Part shown: positions 35,315 to 49,000 of the stretch, piece after piece
Numbering within the stretch: the first letter of the stretch is position 1
Layout of the letters: each line of letters begins with the position of its first letter
NCBI RefSeq assembly: GCF_002127325.2
Contig: NC_035447.2
Location: 23,741,780 to 23,805,779 of the forward strand
DNA from: Helianthus annuus
Taxonomy: Eukaryota; Streptophyta; Magnoliopsida; Asterales; Asteraceae
Direction of reading: 5' to 3'
DNA: 64,000 bases
Program-made: the position numbers and the translations under genes
Notes under the pieces: generated by a model
Told to the model about the DNA's origin: nothing
Database searches by the model: none
What the model saw: the letters and a program-made list of their open reading frames with translations, nothing else

Positions 35315-35897
35315 TGTTGAAATTATTATTATATGTAATTCATACATTGAACAGAATCAGTTGTTCTTATTTTGAACTTGTGGTAACAAATTATAAAAGT
35401 TGTTACACTTATTGTTATATGGTTATGATATGTTGATAATTGACAAGGGTGTTATGTGTGCAGTTTATAATGTGAAAGGGGCTATATGAAACGTGTGGAA
35501 GGTGCAGGGTTTATATTGAAACATTATGAGGGCTAAAGTGAAATAAAGTCTTCAGTGATATAAAAAGACGAGAAAGAGATGAGCAGAACGCAGTTACTGA
35601 ATTTTTTCAAAAGGTTTCAAATTGTTCTCTTTGTTCACTGTATTCTTCTGGTCTTGTTCATCTTGTACAGTTTCTTGTTGATTTGAGATGATCTCAGCAT
35701 TTCTATAGTTGTATCACTGTAAATCGATCAACAGGTTGTATTGATCAGTTGAAGTTTGTCTCTGTATTTCATAGATCTCATTATTGTCAGATCTAGGGTT
35801 TGGTTGGGTGATTTTGGGGTTGGTTAACTAATAAAGCTTTACGTCGCTGTTTTGCAGCTACTTCCGTTGTTCTTCCGTCGTTCTATAATTTTGTACA
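35315..35897 (+). repeat. 5' LTR of the copia element
   Basis: Starts TGTTGAAATT and ends TTTGTACA. Transcript control signals are expected here; AATAAAG words are present near 35540 and 35832. Confidence 0.95.
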
Positions 35898-35915
35898 TGG
35901 TATCAGAGCCATGTT
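35898..35915 (+). other. Primer-binding site (initiator tRNA-Met type)
   Basis: TGGTATCAGAGCC directly follows the LTR and is complementary to the 3' end of plant initiator tRNA-Met, the usual copia primer. Confidence 0.9.
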
Positions 35916-36646
35916 AGGCTCTTGTGTCTAGATCTGAGCTTCCGCTGCTCATATTTGGGTGTAAATCTTGTTATTGGAGGTTCGGAGGTTTCTCTTGTTG
36001 AATAATCTTCTGGATCGCTGGTCTTGGGAAGCGTGTCGATGTTGATCTTGTGCGATTGAAACGCTAGCTAGGGTTTGGTGTTTGTGCGAAAAGGACTCTC
36101 TCGTTTCCAGGGATAATACACTTGTGTTGGTCTCTAAAATCCAAGAAGATTTCAGGGCAAACTAACCAAGTGTTGTTGGTGTTTTCTGTTCTGTTCTTGG
36201 CAACCCTAGAAGGTTGCGAGACAGTTCTGCCGCTTGGAGGGAGTTAAACGCTTCTGTGAGATCTTTCCATTCTTTTTACTGTTTTCTGTTTTTTTTTTGT
36301 TCATTGCACTACATTGGTTGTGTCCTAGGCATTATTGTTTACCGGACTAGTCGGGCTGGCACTTGATCGAGTCTTTTGTGCTAATTGTTCCATTATTCTG
36401 TGTTTTTTTTAGTGATTGTTGCATTATTCTGTGATTTCTGGTTACTGTTCTTTCTGTTTATAGTTGTAGTGTGTCTATTGGTTGTTGTTTAGGTAGTGGC
36501 TCCTGAATAAAAGCTTGTCCAGGCACCATAGAGTGATGATCCTGGAATCTGGTCCCTGACTCAGCTTCGCCTGTTTTCTTTGTTTTTGTGATTGTATATT
36601 CTATGATTTGTTGTGAATATTTGTGATATTATTTGTTTCTGTTATC

Positions 36647-39600
36647 ATGGGTGATGGTGAAGGTACTTCACAGTCTTTGATTAGTAAACTTGATATAGGA
36701 GACCCTCTGTACTTGTACCCTAGTGACTAGAGTAGCTTAACCATTGTTAATATAGAACGAAAAGGGATAGAAAACTATAAGGTATGGTCTAGTGCTATGA
36801 AATTAGGCTTAGAGGCTAAGAATAAGTTTGGTTTTATTAATGGGAAATGTATTAAAAATGAAGATGATGAGGTCCTAAGTAAAGAATGGGATAGGTGTAA
36901 CTCAGTAGTATTAACTTGGTTATTAAACTCTGTGTCTGAGGAATTGTATTTGAGGCAAGTTTTTTCTAAACTTGCCTCAGAAGTGTGGACTGATTTGAAA
37001 GAGACCTACGATAAGGTAGATGGTTCTGTTGTGTATGATTTGTATAAAAAAATCAATTGTATTTCTCAAAACGGTAGCTTAGTTTCAGAATATTATCACA
37101 AGTTAAATACTACGTGGAAGCAGTTTGATGCTATGTTACAAATGCCTTCCTATTCTTGTAAAGCTGCTAAAGACTACAATGATTTTACTACTCTAATAAA
37201 ATTGATGCAGTTTCTCACGGGTCTTGATGATATTTACCAACCTGTGAGAAAAAACATACTCACAAGAGAACCATTTCCATCTGTTAAGGTTGCTTTCTCT
37301 ATCATTTCTAGGGATGAATCACACAGAATTGCTAGTAGTGGTCAGAAAAATGGGTCAAATGTGTCTTTCCTAACTAAAACGAATCAAGTTTTTGATCAAA
37401 AGAAAAAACCGTTTAGAGGACCTAAACCTAATTTGAAGTGTACACATTGTAATATGATTGGTCATACTATGGATGATGTTTCGAGTTGATTGGGTATCCT
37501 CAGGGGTTTAAAAGAAGGTCTAATGTTCAGAGTGGTAAGGGCACTAGTAGTAATAATGTGAATGTTAATAAGACTAATATGGTGTCTAGTTCTTCTATGC
37601 CTTTTAAAATGAGCAGATTTCAAAGCTGCTAAGTCTTGTGAGTGAAAAACCTGGAACTAGTCAACAAAGTTCAAATATGGGAGGTCAGTTTCTTAATCTT
37701 AATAATAATGTTAATTTGTCAGGTGTTTGTGGTAATTTTATTAGCTGCTCTAGTGCTGTGAGTTATGCTAATGATTATAACTGGGTCATAGATTCAGGTG
37801 CTAATCAACACATGGTAATGAATGATAAAGACATGTATAATTGTGTTGATGTATCTGAATTTGATTTAAAAGTCTGTCACCCTAATGGGACTAGTGCTAA
37901 AGTTACTAAAATTGGAGACGTTAAACTAGCTTCTGGTGTTGTGTTAAATGATGTTTTCTATGTACCTGGTTATAGTGTGAATCTTGTATCGGTTCATAAA
38001 CTTGCTTAAGATAACAAGTTGTCTGTTGTGTTTGATGAATCTATGTGTGCTATTCAGGATTCGAAGTCAAGGAAAGTCCCGGGGACTGGTAGACAGGAAA
38101 ATGGGTTATATTTTGTTAGTAAGAATGGCAATAATTTGTGTTTTAATAGTATGATTAAGTCTGATATTTGGCATAATAGACTGGGTCATCCCTTTGGTCA
38201 AGTTCTGTCTGTGTTAAAAGATAGGTTGAACTTAGGGTCTGGTGAAAAACATCCCTGTGAAATATGTCATAGGGCTAAGCAAGTTAGAGCTCCATTTCCT
38301 CTAAGTGATCATAAGTCTAAAAGTGTGGGCGAGTTAATTCATTTGGATTTGTGGGGTCCGTATAGGGTCACTAGTAGGGAAGGGTATAAGTATTTTTTGA
38401 CTATTGTAGATGATTTTTCTAGAACTGTTTGGTGTTTTCTTTTAAAAAATAAGTATGACGTCTTTGAAAACCTTGTTAATTTTTATGAATTGTTGCAAAC
38501 TCAGTTTGAAAAACGAATTAAGGTGTTTAGAAGTGACAATGGTACTAAGTTTGTCAATCAGCAAATGTCGAATTTTTGTAAACAAAAGGGAATTATTCAC
38601 CAGACCTCATGCTCCTATACACCACAACAAAATGGTGTGGTGGAAAGGAAGCATCAACATCTTTTAAACATGGCTAGAGCTTTGTTATATCAGGGAGGGT
38701 TACCTTTAAGATTTTGGGCAGATTGTGTTTTAACTGCCGTGTATTTGATTAATAAGATTCCTTCTTCTGTGTTATTAGGTAAAAGTCCTTATGAACTTGT
38801 GTATGGTTTTGAACCCTCTCTTGAACATTTAAGGGTTTTTGGATGTTTGTGCTTTAGTATTGTTTTAAATGAGTTTGATAAACAATCTACTCGTGCTGAA
38901 AAATGTGTTTTAATACGGTATTCTAATTCAAAAAAGGGATACAAATTATGGAGTTTGGATAGTAAAAAAGAGTTATATTCAAGAGATGTGAAGTTTTATG
39001 AACATGTTTTTCCTTTTAAAACGCTTGAAAGGAATAACTCTGATGTTTTACAAGATCAAAGTTTAACTCATATAATTTTTTTTGATATGTTTGAATCACC
39101 TACATCCATTAATTCTGAAAATGTTTTGTTAACTCCCAATGATGAAGAGGGGGAACATGGTTCTCATGGGACTTTCAGTGAGGATCAGTAGCCAAGTGAC
39201 TCTACCACGGCTGCCCCTAATAGTGTAGTTGACTGTAGTCACCCTATAGTCAGAGATGCAATAACTACGACTACTAGTAATAGTGAGAGTAGTAGAGGTG
39301 AGAGGCTGGGCAGGGTAGAGGACACTGAACTTCCACCTGATGAGACCAACCTGTCTGAGGGAAATAGAGTTGAGGTTAGGAGGTCATCTAGAACAAATGT
39401 TTTGCCTAAAAAGTTTAGTGATTATATTGTTGATGGAAAAGTAAAGTATGGTATTGAGAAATCTATTAATTACTCGAATATGTCTGTTGAAAATATGTCT
39501 TTTGTGTCGAGTCTTAACAAAACTGTTGAACCAACTAGTTATTTTGAGGTTGTTAAAGACCCTAGGTGGGTAGAAGCCATGAATAAAGAAATGAAAACTT

Positions 39601-41023
39601 TGTATCAAAATAAAACGTGGGTCCTTGTTGATTTACCTAAAGATAGGAAGCCTATAGGTTGTAAATGGATTTATAAGGTAAAGTATAAATCTAGTGGTTA
39701 GGTTGAAAGATTCAAAGCTAGACTTGTTGCTAAATGGTATAGTCAAAGGGAGGGGGCTGACTTTGGGGAAACCTTTTCTCCCGTGGTAAAAATGGTTACT
39801 ATACGTTGTGTTTTGAGTTTGACTGTTGAAAATAATTGGTCTATCTTCCAACTTGATATTAATAATGACTTCCTATATGGTTCTATCACAGTAGATGTTT
39901 ATATGTCATTACACCTGGGTATTTTCCAAATAATGAAACCAAAGTTTGTAAATTGGTTAAATCCTTGTATGGCCTTAAACATGCACCTAGGAAGTGGAAT
40001 GAGAAGTTAACACATGTATTGGTTGATATGGGACTTGTTCAGAGTGTGTGTGATCATTCTATGTATACTTTGTCAAAAAATTCTGTGTTCATTGTGTTGT
40101 TAGTATATGTAGATGACATAATTGTTACTGGCAATTCTCAGTCTGAAATTGTTAATGTGAAGAAAATCCTAAGTGATAATTTTCAGATTAAAGATTTAGG
40201 AATTCTAAAATATTTTCTTGGGATTGAGGTCTTATATTCTGATACTGGTATGTGTTTGACTCAATGGAAGTATTGTCTCGAATTACTTAGTGAGTTTGGG
40301 TATTTAGGAGTCAAACCTGTTAATACTCCAATTGAGGCAAGTCATGTGTTAGTTAATAAGTTAGCTTAGAGTCAAGAAGTAGTTAAAGATGTCGCTAATT
40401 TTCAAAAGTTAGTCGGAAAACTCATTTACTTGTCTATAACCCGACCAGATATAAGTTATGCGGTGCAACTTTTAAGTCAATATATGCATGCTCCTTAAAC
40501 TTGTCATTTTCAAGTTGCTTTTAGACTACTTAAGTACTTAAAGTTGTCTCCAGGAAAAGGAGTCATGTTTAAAAAATGTAATGGTTTTGGGCTAACTGGG
40601 TATGTTGACTCAGATTGGGCCAAGTGTTTGGCTACTAGAAAGTCCGTTACTGGGTTTGGTATTTTTCTAGGAAACTCGTTAGTTTCCTGGAAAAGCAAGA
40701 AACAAAGTGTTGTTTCCAGGTCTACGGCTGAAGCCGAATACAGAGCTATGTGCTCTGCGACATGTGAAATAATGTGGATATTAAACATTTTAAAAGAGTT
40801 AAAAGTTGAGTACAAATTGCCTGTTAAGTTGTTCTATGACAGTCAATCTGCTATATCTATTGCTCTAAATCCAGTCTTCCATGAGAGGACTAAGCACTTT
40901 GAAAATGATCTACATTTTTTGCGTGAAAAGATTGTTGATGGAATCGTATCTCCAGAAAAAATTGCTACTGAGTATCAGTTAGCAGATCTGTTCACAAAAG
41001 GGGTTGAACAGTGTTCAACATGA
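36647..41023 (+). pseudogene. copia gag-pol, interrupted by stops and frameshifts
   Basis: Order and motifs: gag (with a defective CCHC knuckle, CTHCNMIGHT then frame loss), protease (WVIDSGANQHM), integrase (GAG-pre-integrase WHNRLGH...CEICHRAK; core HLDLWGP, FRSDNG, VVERKH), reverse transcriptase (WVEAMNKEM; LVYVDDIIVTGN) and RNase H (GYVDSDWA, STAEAEYRA, DSQSAI, ADLFTKG). Visible breaks: TAG at 36728-36730; frameshift near 37470; TAA at 38008-38010; TAG at 39189-39191; TAG at 39699-39701; frameshift near 39920; TAG at 40367-40369; TAA at 40496-40498. The protein is therefore not made intact, and the element could move only with help. Confidence 0.95.
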
Positions 41024-41074
41024 ACAGTTGTGTGGAAAAGTGGGTTTAGTTGATATGTTCAGTGTATGAATTAT

Positions 41075-41085
41075 GGGGGGGGGGA
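41075..41085 (+). other. Polypurine tract
   Basis: A run of ten Gs followed by A immediately before the 3' LTR, in the position expected for plus-strand priming. Confidence 0.85.
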
Positions 41086-41666
41086 TGTTGAAATTATTAT
41101 TATTTGTAATTCATACATCGAACAGAATCAGTTGTTCTTATTGAACTTGTTGTAACAAATTATAAAAGTTGTTACACTTATGGTTATATGGTTATGATAT
41201 GTTGATAATTGACAAGGGTGTTAAGTGTGCAGTTTATAATGTTAAAGGGGCTATATGAAACGTGTGGAAGCTGCAGGGTTTATATTGAAACATTATGCGG
41301 GCTAAAGTGAAATAAAGTCTTCAGTGATATAAAAAGGAAAGAGAGAGGAGCAGAACGCAGTTGCTGATTTTTTCCAAAAGGTTTCGAATTGTTCTCTTTG
41401 TTCACTGTATTCTTTTAGTCTTGCTCATCTTGTACAGTTTCTTGTTGATCTGAGATGTGATATCAGCATTTCTATAGTTGTAACACTGTAAATCGATCAA
41501 CAGGTTGTGTTGATCGGTTGAAGTTTGTCTCTGTATTTCATAGATCTCATTATTGTGAGATCTAGGATTTGGTTGCGTGATTTTTGGGTTGGTTAACTAA
41601 TAAAGCTTTACGTCGCCGTTTTGCCGCTACTTCTGTTGTTCTTCTGTCGTACTATAATTTTGTACA
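41086..41666 (+). repeat. 3' LTR of the copia element
   Basis: TGTTGAAATT...TGTACA, colinear with 35315-35897. It is followed by the second GTTCT target copy. Confidence 0.95.
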
Positions 41667-41896
41667 GTTCTCCGCCATGGTGCTAACGAGCGTTAAAGGT
41701 GTGTGCAGGTGGTGCCCACCTCTTTTCAACCAATAAATTTTTTTTTAATTTTGTTTAATAGGGGGCTTTAAACCATTGCATTCAAGTTAAAGGTAGTGAC
41801 TTTAAAGCCCCCATATGACGTGGCGCCTATGTGAATCTGACGTGACGTGATAAAGCACCTAAGCTCTTTATACCACACCCTCCAGCCTAGCCTAAA

Positions 41897-42716
41897 TGTT
41901 AAAACATGTAAACCTTAGTCTTTATAGTGGATGCAAAATCCGAAGGTTGAACGCCATATTTATTTTAATTTTAGTGTTTTTATCATTAAACTTTAATATT
42001 TAGTTATATTTTAAAAAAGTCTTATAGCCTAAGTAATATTATCAAATAGTTATAAACCTTAGGAAATTTAGTTAATCATTATATGGGTAATTGTATTGCT
42101 TCAAAGATCATAGATGAAGAAAAAGCCATTACGTATGGCCATGTGGACCAGGCAAGTCTAAGGGGAGATCATGCGGGAAATGGACTTACCTAGAGTATAT
42201 AAACTAGTGTTATATCATTTCTAGAGTGAGCCTTCATGTTATAGAATTCCTAGAGAGAGCTAGAGAGAGGCGATTTGGTAGAGAGAACACTTGTACCAGA
42301 CAGTTTTGCTTACTAAAGTAATAGAATCGTGTGCAAGTGTTGAAAGTGATTTCTTGTTTTTTTTTTGAATCTCACCAAGTTTGGATTTCGCCAATCCTTG
42401 GTAATCGTTTAATATCATTGTTTGATCCAGTTTTTGAAATTTACAACAATCAAATAACAATACATTAGTTTATAATACATTATAAAGCAAACTGATGGAC
42501 AAATTTTAAGATTGAACATGAAAAAGCATAAACTAAATTTGCTACTCTCCATAATTTTGTTCTATCCCTACCCCTTCATATCAAATATGAGATAACATTA
42601 TATTACATGAATAATTATGTTATTCACTATTATAATAGTTTTTATTGTCTTTGTTATTGATAGGATTTACTTTTAACTATATATTTACTATTATGCGTAG
42701 TCTTTTATTAACTAAA
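41897..42716. other. Gene-free spacer left of the Helitron
   Basis: AT-rich. The middle (42190-42460) has a TATATAAAC box and a leader-like (GAGA)-rich stretch that may be the remnant of an LTR or captured promoter. No gene is supported. Confidence 0.45.
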
Positions 42717-42728
42717 CTAGTTTAAGTA

Positions 42729-42745
42729 CCCGTGAATTTCACGGG
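42729..42745 (-). other. Helitron 3'-terminal hairpin
   Basis: CCCGTGAA-T-TTCACGGG is a perfect inverted repeat with a one-base loop, eight bases from the terminal CTAG (42717-42720). In Helitrons this hairpin acts as the stop signal for rolling-circle transfer. Confidence 0.9.
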
Positions 42746-43064
42746 ATGCAAAAAGGAAATATCTTTAATATCAACGTTAACATAAATATTATAATTTGAT
42801 ACACGTTAAAACACGAACAAATATATAATATTTGAACCACATATTGAAATACATGAATAACCAACAATCACAAATCTTTGAAAATCTGTGTATACACGAT
42901 GTTAGTTGTTTTATATCATATGTTGTGTATGGATTACGAATAAATGAATTGATTGATATAAAATTTAATAGGAAGAGTGTTTAAATATAAATATATGAAT
43001 ATGCAACAATCAGAAATCATCAAATGTTAGTCATTAATTAGAAGCAACGCAATACATTTATCAA

Positions 43065-46000
43065 TTATAATTCGTTGAAAATCTCTTTATAAACAACATT
43101 ACTTGTTTTATCTGTCGGTTTTCCATTGTTGTCAAGTATGAGTAGTTTGACCCCATCTCTTGTTTTCACCCTTGATAAAGCAACATACAATTGACCATGA
43201 GAGAAGACGGGTTGTTTCAGGTACAAACCAACTCTCGAAAGCGACTGGCCTTGACTTTTGTTTATTGTCATCGCAAAACATACGGAAAGTGGAAATTGCC
43301 TCCTTTGAAAAGCAAAAGGAATCTTTTTATCAGAAGGAATCAAATTAATTCGAGGTATATATGTAGAAGTACCAATATTTGCACCAGATATTATCTCTGT
43401 CACACCCCCAAAATCCACCTGCGGATAACACCCGCTTCGAGGGCGTGACTGACCAGGATCCAACCACCAATTATACTAAGCATTGGTTAATAGTAAAGTA
43501 AAATGTTATCTTGAGTAGTTTAGCAACATCTTAGCTTAAGTTGATAGTAAGTTTAAACAAAACAGTGGAAGCATAAACCAAATAGTTTTAAAAGATAGTT
43601 CATGGTTCAAGATAAATAAAACCCAACACACGGGTTTTGACGAACACTACACATCCCCAAGCAGCAGCTCCTCAGTCACTGGTTACCTGCAAAGCATGCA
43701 GTAAGGGGTCAACAATAATGCTGAGTGAGCTCACTAGTTGTCCAGTTTTAATTGCCAAAAACTTGTTTCACCAGTTAATTTATCCGTTTATACATGCCAT
43801 GGGGAGCTACCCCAAAAGTTAGCGACTAAACTGTTTTTCCAATACCGAACACTAGGTAACCGTTTGCGTCTCCGCAGGATGCCCCGATGTCAATGTTCTA
43901 TCATCATTGACGGATGCCTGAGTACATTAGTTCACGACCGATCCCATACAATGGCACGGTGTGAGGTTGGTAAGACCTAAATAGCGCTATTAACTAATAA
44001 CCCGTTCGCCTGGCCCCGGCGACTAATCGGTATTATGTAGTAGGGACTTGAGTGATAGAGTTGCGTTTAGTGCCGTTTGGTTGCATTTCCGTATAAACAG
44101 TAATTAACTAAAAGGTTTCCCAATACAAGGGAAGGAAAAGTAAGTTTGTTCCCAGTAACTAGGGAAGGAAAGTGAATGGTATCCCCTTTACAAGGGGATA
44201 GGGTTGTTTTAGTCTCGTGTCCCAAACCACCGGGACGCATGCTTTTAAGTTGTGAACTCACCTTGGGTTGCTCGGTATGTATTTTACTTGGTCAAGTATG
44301 TTGGTCACCACGTCCTAGCATGGTTACCAAGTATGGGTCAAATTGGGTACAAATAAACACATAGCGAACACGTACGGCAAACACATATAGCAAACACGTA
44401 TAACATGCGTAACAACAAACAGTTGGGTTATTGGGTCAGCCCTAAACATACAATCAGCAGCAACAACACGTAGCCCAGTCAACAGAAAGCCCAACAGTCA
44501 AAGCCCAATAACACCAAAATAGCCCAGTCGAAACAAGGGTGGTTGCGACTCGCAACCGAGGTTACGACTCGCAACCGAGGTCACGGTTCATCACGTTTTG
44601 GTTACGACTTAGCAGCAATGGTTACGACTCGCAACCGGATTCGACACGCGTTGATTGCGACTCGCAATTGGGAGGTCTCGACAAAGCTTGATGTGGTCTC
44701 GAGTCGCAACCAAAGGTTGCGACTCGCAACCGTGATTACGTGCACAGCAATCATCTAGAACCTGCAATATGTACTGACCAATAGGATTGTATTTTTGTGT
44801 GAGTTTGTACTATCCAATAATAATCCTTAAACATGTTTTCTTGTCTGTTTTGTGCACAATTCGGATCAAACTTAGCATATTTGAATGTTCATAAAATCTT
44901 CATACATGTTCTTCATTTATTCAAACATCCGAAACATGTATTTTACAACACTATCACGAGGACTTAACCAATCAATCATAACAAGCCGGGTAACACACAA
45001 TTCATGAACATTCAACCCTAAATCATGCATAAATCCTCTAACCAAACCCTTATCATTACCCGGATAACCAAACCATTCAACATCACAACCATTCTTGCAT
45101 TTAAAGCACACAAACAAGATATCAAAGCAACACTAACCGTTTACCCATATTACACCTTTTTGATTCACACAATGAAGCATCAATAAGCATACACAACAAA
45201 CATCATAAAAACACTAACCAATAGAGATTCAAGGTGTGAGGGTATGATGGATCGATGAGTGAGCTTCCGGTTGGTGATTCCGAGCTAGAGCCGAGGTGTT
45301 CTTGTTGTTGGTTGATCCGAGAGGGAAAAGCAGAGGAGAGGGAGGTGATTCTTTGTGAGGGTTTTAGGGTTTTAGTGAGAGGTAGAGAGTGTGAGAGTGT
45401 GAGAGAAAATGTTGCAAAATGGTAAAATGGTGAGGGTTGGCCGGTATATATATATCGAGTGGGTCAAGGGCTCACAAATGTTGTCCTTGGTGGTCGGCCC
45501 AACCGGCCCAACTGTTACTGTTTACTCGAGACCGAGCATGGTCTCGAGTCGGGTCCGTAGTCTCGGTTCACTAGAAGTTATACACACATACATACACATA
45601 TAAATATACCCATATACTTACATACACATAGCATGTATCAACGAATAGTTTCATGAATTTTTCATTTAATAAAATATACGTACACACACGTTACATCGAA
45701 AGATTGTCCGGGGAAACCCGAGGTGTCACATTATCCCCAAGTTTTAGGAACTTTCGTCCCGAAAGTTAAGGCAGCCACTGTCAAGCTAGTGTAAGTGAAA
45801 GCGTTTCAACGGGGTGTCACAATCTCGGCTTCTATTACACGGTTGTACAACTTTTTTACTTGTAGCCTTGTACCGTTGCACAAACCATTCCGTTGGTCAA
45901 TATTTCGTAATAACATTACTGGAACACCAACTTTTAGCACCAACCTATGATTTGGTAAGCCAGAAATTTTAAGTCCATTGAGCACATCCGGAGAGTATAT

Positions 46001-49000
46001 TCTTTGTTGTGTAGCATTTACATCTTCGGTCGGACAAAGACTGTCAGAGCTAAGATACTCTCTTTCTTCACCAGGAAACATTGATAGCAACCTGTCATTA
46101 ATCTCATGCACAACATCATTCTTCGGTGCAAGTATAGCGCGCTCACTAAAATAATTATGGTTGTTGATGTTTTGCAAGATTGATGGATAAACAAAATCAA
46201 TTAAACTTGCAATTGGGTCTGATTCATCAGTAATCAGAAGATCTTGTGGTATTTGAATAGTTGCTTCCCCATCATTTGGACCACCAACATTACCCTCACC
46301 CAAATCCAAACGCCATTTGGCAAAACTGTTTATTTCTTCAATTTCTTCCGTCGACCTTCCAACGGTTAACCTCATGTTTCTTGTTAATCTTAGCAATTTA
46401 CATTTACTCCACAAGTAAGACAAACATAAGGAGGCATTAACAATCTCTTGTCTTCCACCGTTTGGAACGACAGGTAATATTTGTCTGAAATCGCCACCAA
46501 AAACAATTACCTTACCTCCAAACCTGATGTCTGAATTGAGAGATGGGTCGATGTTGAAAACGTCATTCATTGTTCTATCCAGCGCTTCGAATGCATGTTT
46601 GTGTACCATAGGTGCTTCATCCCAAATTATTAATTTCGTCTCATGAAGTAATTTAGACACGTCACTTTCTGGTTTTATATTACATACAGAGTCTTCAGTA
46701 AGATTCAAAGGTATGTGAAACCTGGAATGTGCAGTCCTGCCACCATCTAACAACAACGATGCAATTCCACTTGAAGCCACATTTAAGACGATTTGACCTT
46801 TTGATCTAATTGCAGCGGACAATGTCTTCCATAGAAATGTTTTACCTGTTCCACCATAGCCGTAAAGGAAAAAAATCCCACCGTTATCACCATTCACTGC
46901 TGCCATAATTTCTTCAAAGACAGAGCGTTATTCATCAGTTAACATTGTCAACTGACTATCGTAGAGATTTCCAAGGTGTGTTATATCATACGCCCGCTCC
47001 TCGAATATCAAACGACTATCAGAACTGCCTGAAGACGACATATCTGGAAATGGCATTGTTTGAAATCTTCGCAAGGATGAATTATTTCGCAGTAAAAACT
47101 TCTCAATCTCGCACAAAGCATAGTTTTTCAGTTGGTGCTCCGGAATTGATAACGCTGTGCAATACGAAAAATATATCAAACTCCTCATAATAACAAAACC
47201 GAGATTAAATAATATCTAAAACATTAAATAATGTATTTGATAATATAAATACTAACATTTATTGTAAACAAAACTTACCTGTAACTCGATGGTATTTCTG
47301 AAGTCTATATAAAAAATCGTCTGTCATGTATTTCCATGAACTTTCCCAAACAACCTCAGGTCTAGAAAGACTACTGGATAACAGCATGGTACAAAATAAA
47401 TTACGAATATATGAAGCGCTTCCTGATAAACTTGCTTCCTTTATTGCCTCCACATACTCGGAGTCATCATCCAAAAGACCGAGCGCATAGCAAGCATCTC
47501 TATATGTATCGTAAACATGACCATTAACTGTTTTAATGTCATCAAACGATGTTGGTCCTCTGACCTTGTTAAGAAGAATTCTCAAAAAATAAGCTTCACC
47601 AAGTGAAGGAGGTACAAAATGAATCCTGCCAATAGCTGTTTTCCTTTGTCTAGGTTCCCATACTCGCTTATCAAGCTTCCAAACATAAAAATTGGGAAAC
47701 TGAACATATGTAAGTGTACGCGCCAACGTGTCATTTGGGTCTTTATTACGTTCCATCCATGAGAGAAACATTGAAGATTTAACAGATGGTTTGTTTAGAA
47801 CATAGTTAATATCCTCATCAGGACCGAAAACAACAGGTTGTTGGCCAGGTAGATGGAACGGAAGTCTCATAACAGAAGGTCGTCTATAATGCACTTCATT
47901 GGCAAATATCCTCCAAGATGCTTCGCAAGCTGATATATATCGACAATCGTAATACTCTTTTATCTCGTCTTGTACTTGTTCGTCAGATTGATTATCGCTT
48001 TGAACAACGGCTATAGTCGCTCGGTCAGGTCCTTTATTAATGTATTTAAACAAATACTTTATCGAAGCGGCCTGATTGCACCATTCAACATTTATATGAG
48101 CTTGATACCTTTTCAATAATTTTTTGTTGTATGGTACAACACTTCTGTTATCAAGGTCAATTTTATTTTTCACAACAAAAGCGCCATTGTTTCTCCTTCT
48201 GTATAAAGGAAACCCGTTTGAATCTAGTGTAGTATGATCTTGAAAGTCTTTGGGAAAGCCTTTTGAACACTTCCTATCAACCATACATGGAGAACTCAAC
48301 CTAGCATTACCACATGGACCGTGTATCATATATTCTTTCACAAGCATGAATAATTCTGGATCTTGATTTCTGTCAGGTATTTCTGCGCATATAAATCCAT
48401 CAACATGGTCCACCGTAGGTAATTTCGATTCAGGCTCCATGAATAAGCATAAATGGGCATGAGGCAAACCACGTTTTTGAAACTCGATTGTGTAAACAAC
48501 TACAAAAACAACACAACTTTTTACACTTTACGGCATAAATATTAATCTGATTTGTATTTTAAACAAAATGTACCTGCTGAAGCTTTGCCAAATAGATGAT
48601 TCTTTTTTAAATCTTTGCAAATTGAATCAAGCTTAATTTTGAACAATCTGGAAAGGATATCAGGCCTATCTTCCGGACTGAGATTGGTGTCTTTGAGAAA
48701 GCGTTGAACTTCTGGCCATTTGGGATTGCATGTTATGGTTATAAAAAAATCCGGATAACCAAAGCATTTACACAGAGCCATAGCGTCTAAATAGTTTTGC
48801 ATCATATATCGTGCTCCACCAGTAAAAGAGGATGGCAAGAAGATACGTTTTCCAGCCTTAGATATATCATCTTGACCATGTGTTTTTAATTTACGGAGGC
48901 TTTCATATGTGTCAGACCTAAGATCTTTCTGTTGATATCGTATATAGCTAAGTCTCTCATTTTCTATCATAGTATAAGCATCAACCAAGAACTGCTGGAA

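Larger units (their letters stand above)
35315..41666 (+). mobile_element. Full-length, decayed Ty1-copia retrotransposon
   Basis: LTRs of 583 and 581 bp (TGTTG...TACA) bound the element, with the 5-bp target duplication GTTCT at 35310-35314 and 41667-41671. A primer-binding site follows the left LTR, and a G-rich polypurine tract precedes the right LTR. The gene order protease-integrase-RT-RNase H identifies the copia superfamily. The two LTRs differ at about 30 positions plus small indels, so the insertion is not recent; this agrees with several stops in the coding region. Confidence 0.95.
34781..41896. mobile_element. Non-autonomous TIR element split by a copia retrotransposon
   Basis: The outer arms are inverted copies of about 145 bp: TTAGGCTGGAGGGTGTGG at 34781 and its complement ending near 41887, and they meet inward at CCTATTAAACAAAATT. 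Without the retrotransposon and its extra target copy the element would be about 760 bp. The interior repeats CACACCCTCC- and GGCGCTATA-like motifs on both strands, so smaller inverted repeats are nested in it. The target duplication is ambiguous (a TA or TAG), so superfamily is not assigned. Confidence 0.65.

Noticed and set aside
45409..45603. Short frame near the TATATATA box
   Set aside because: Within the 2.4-kb insertion, in promoter-like sequence; no domain.
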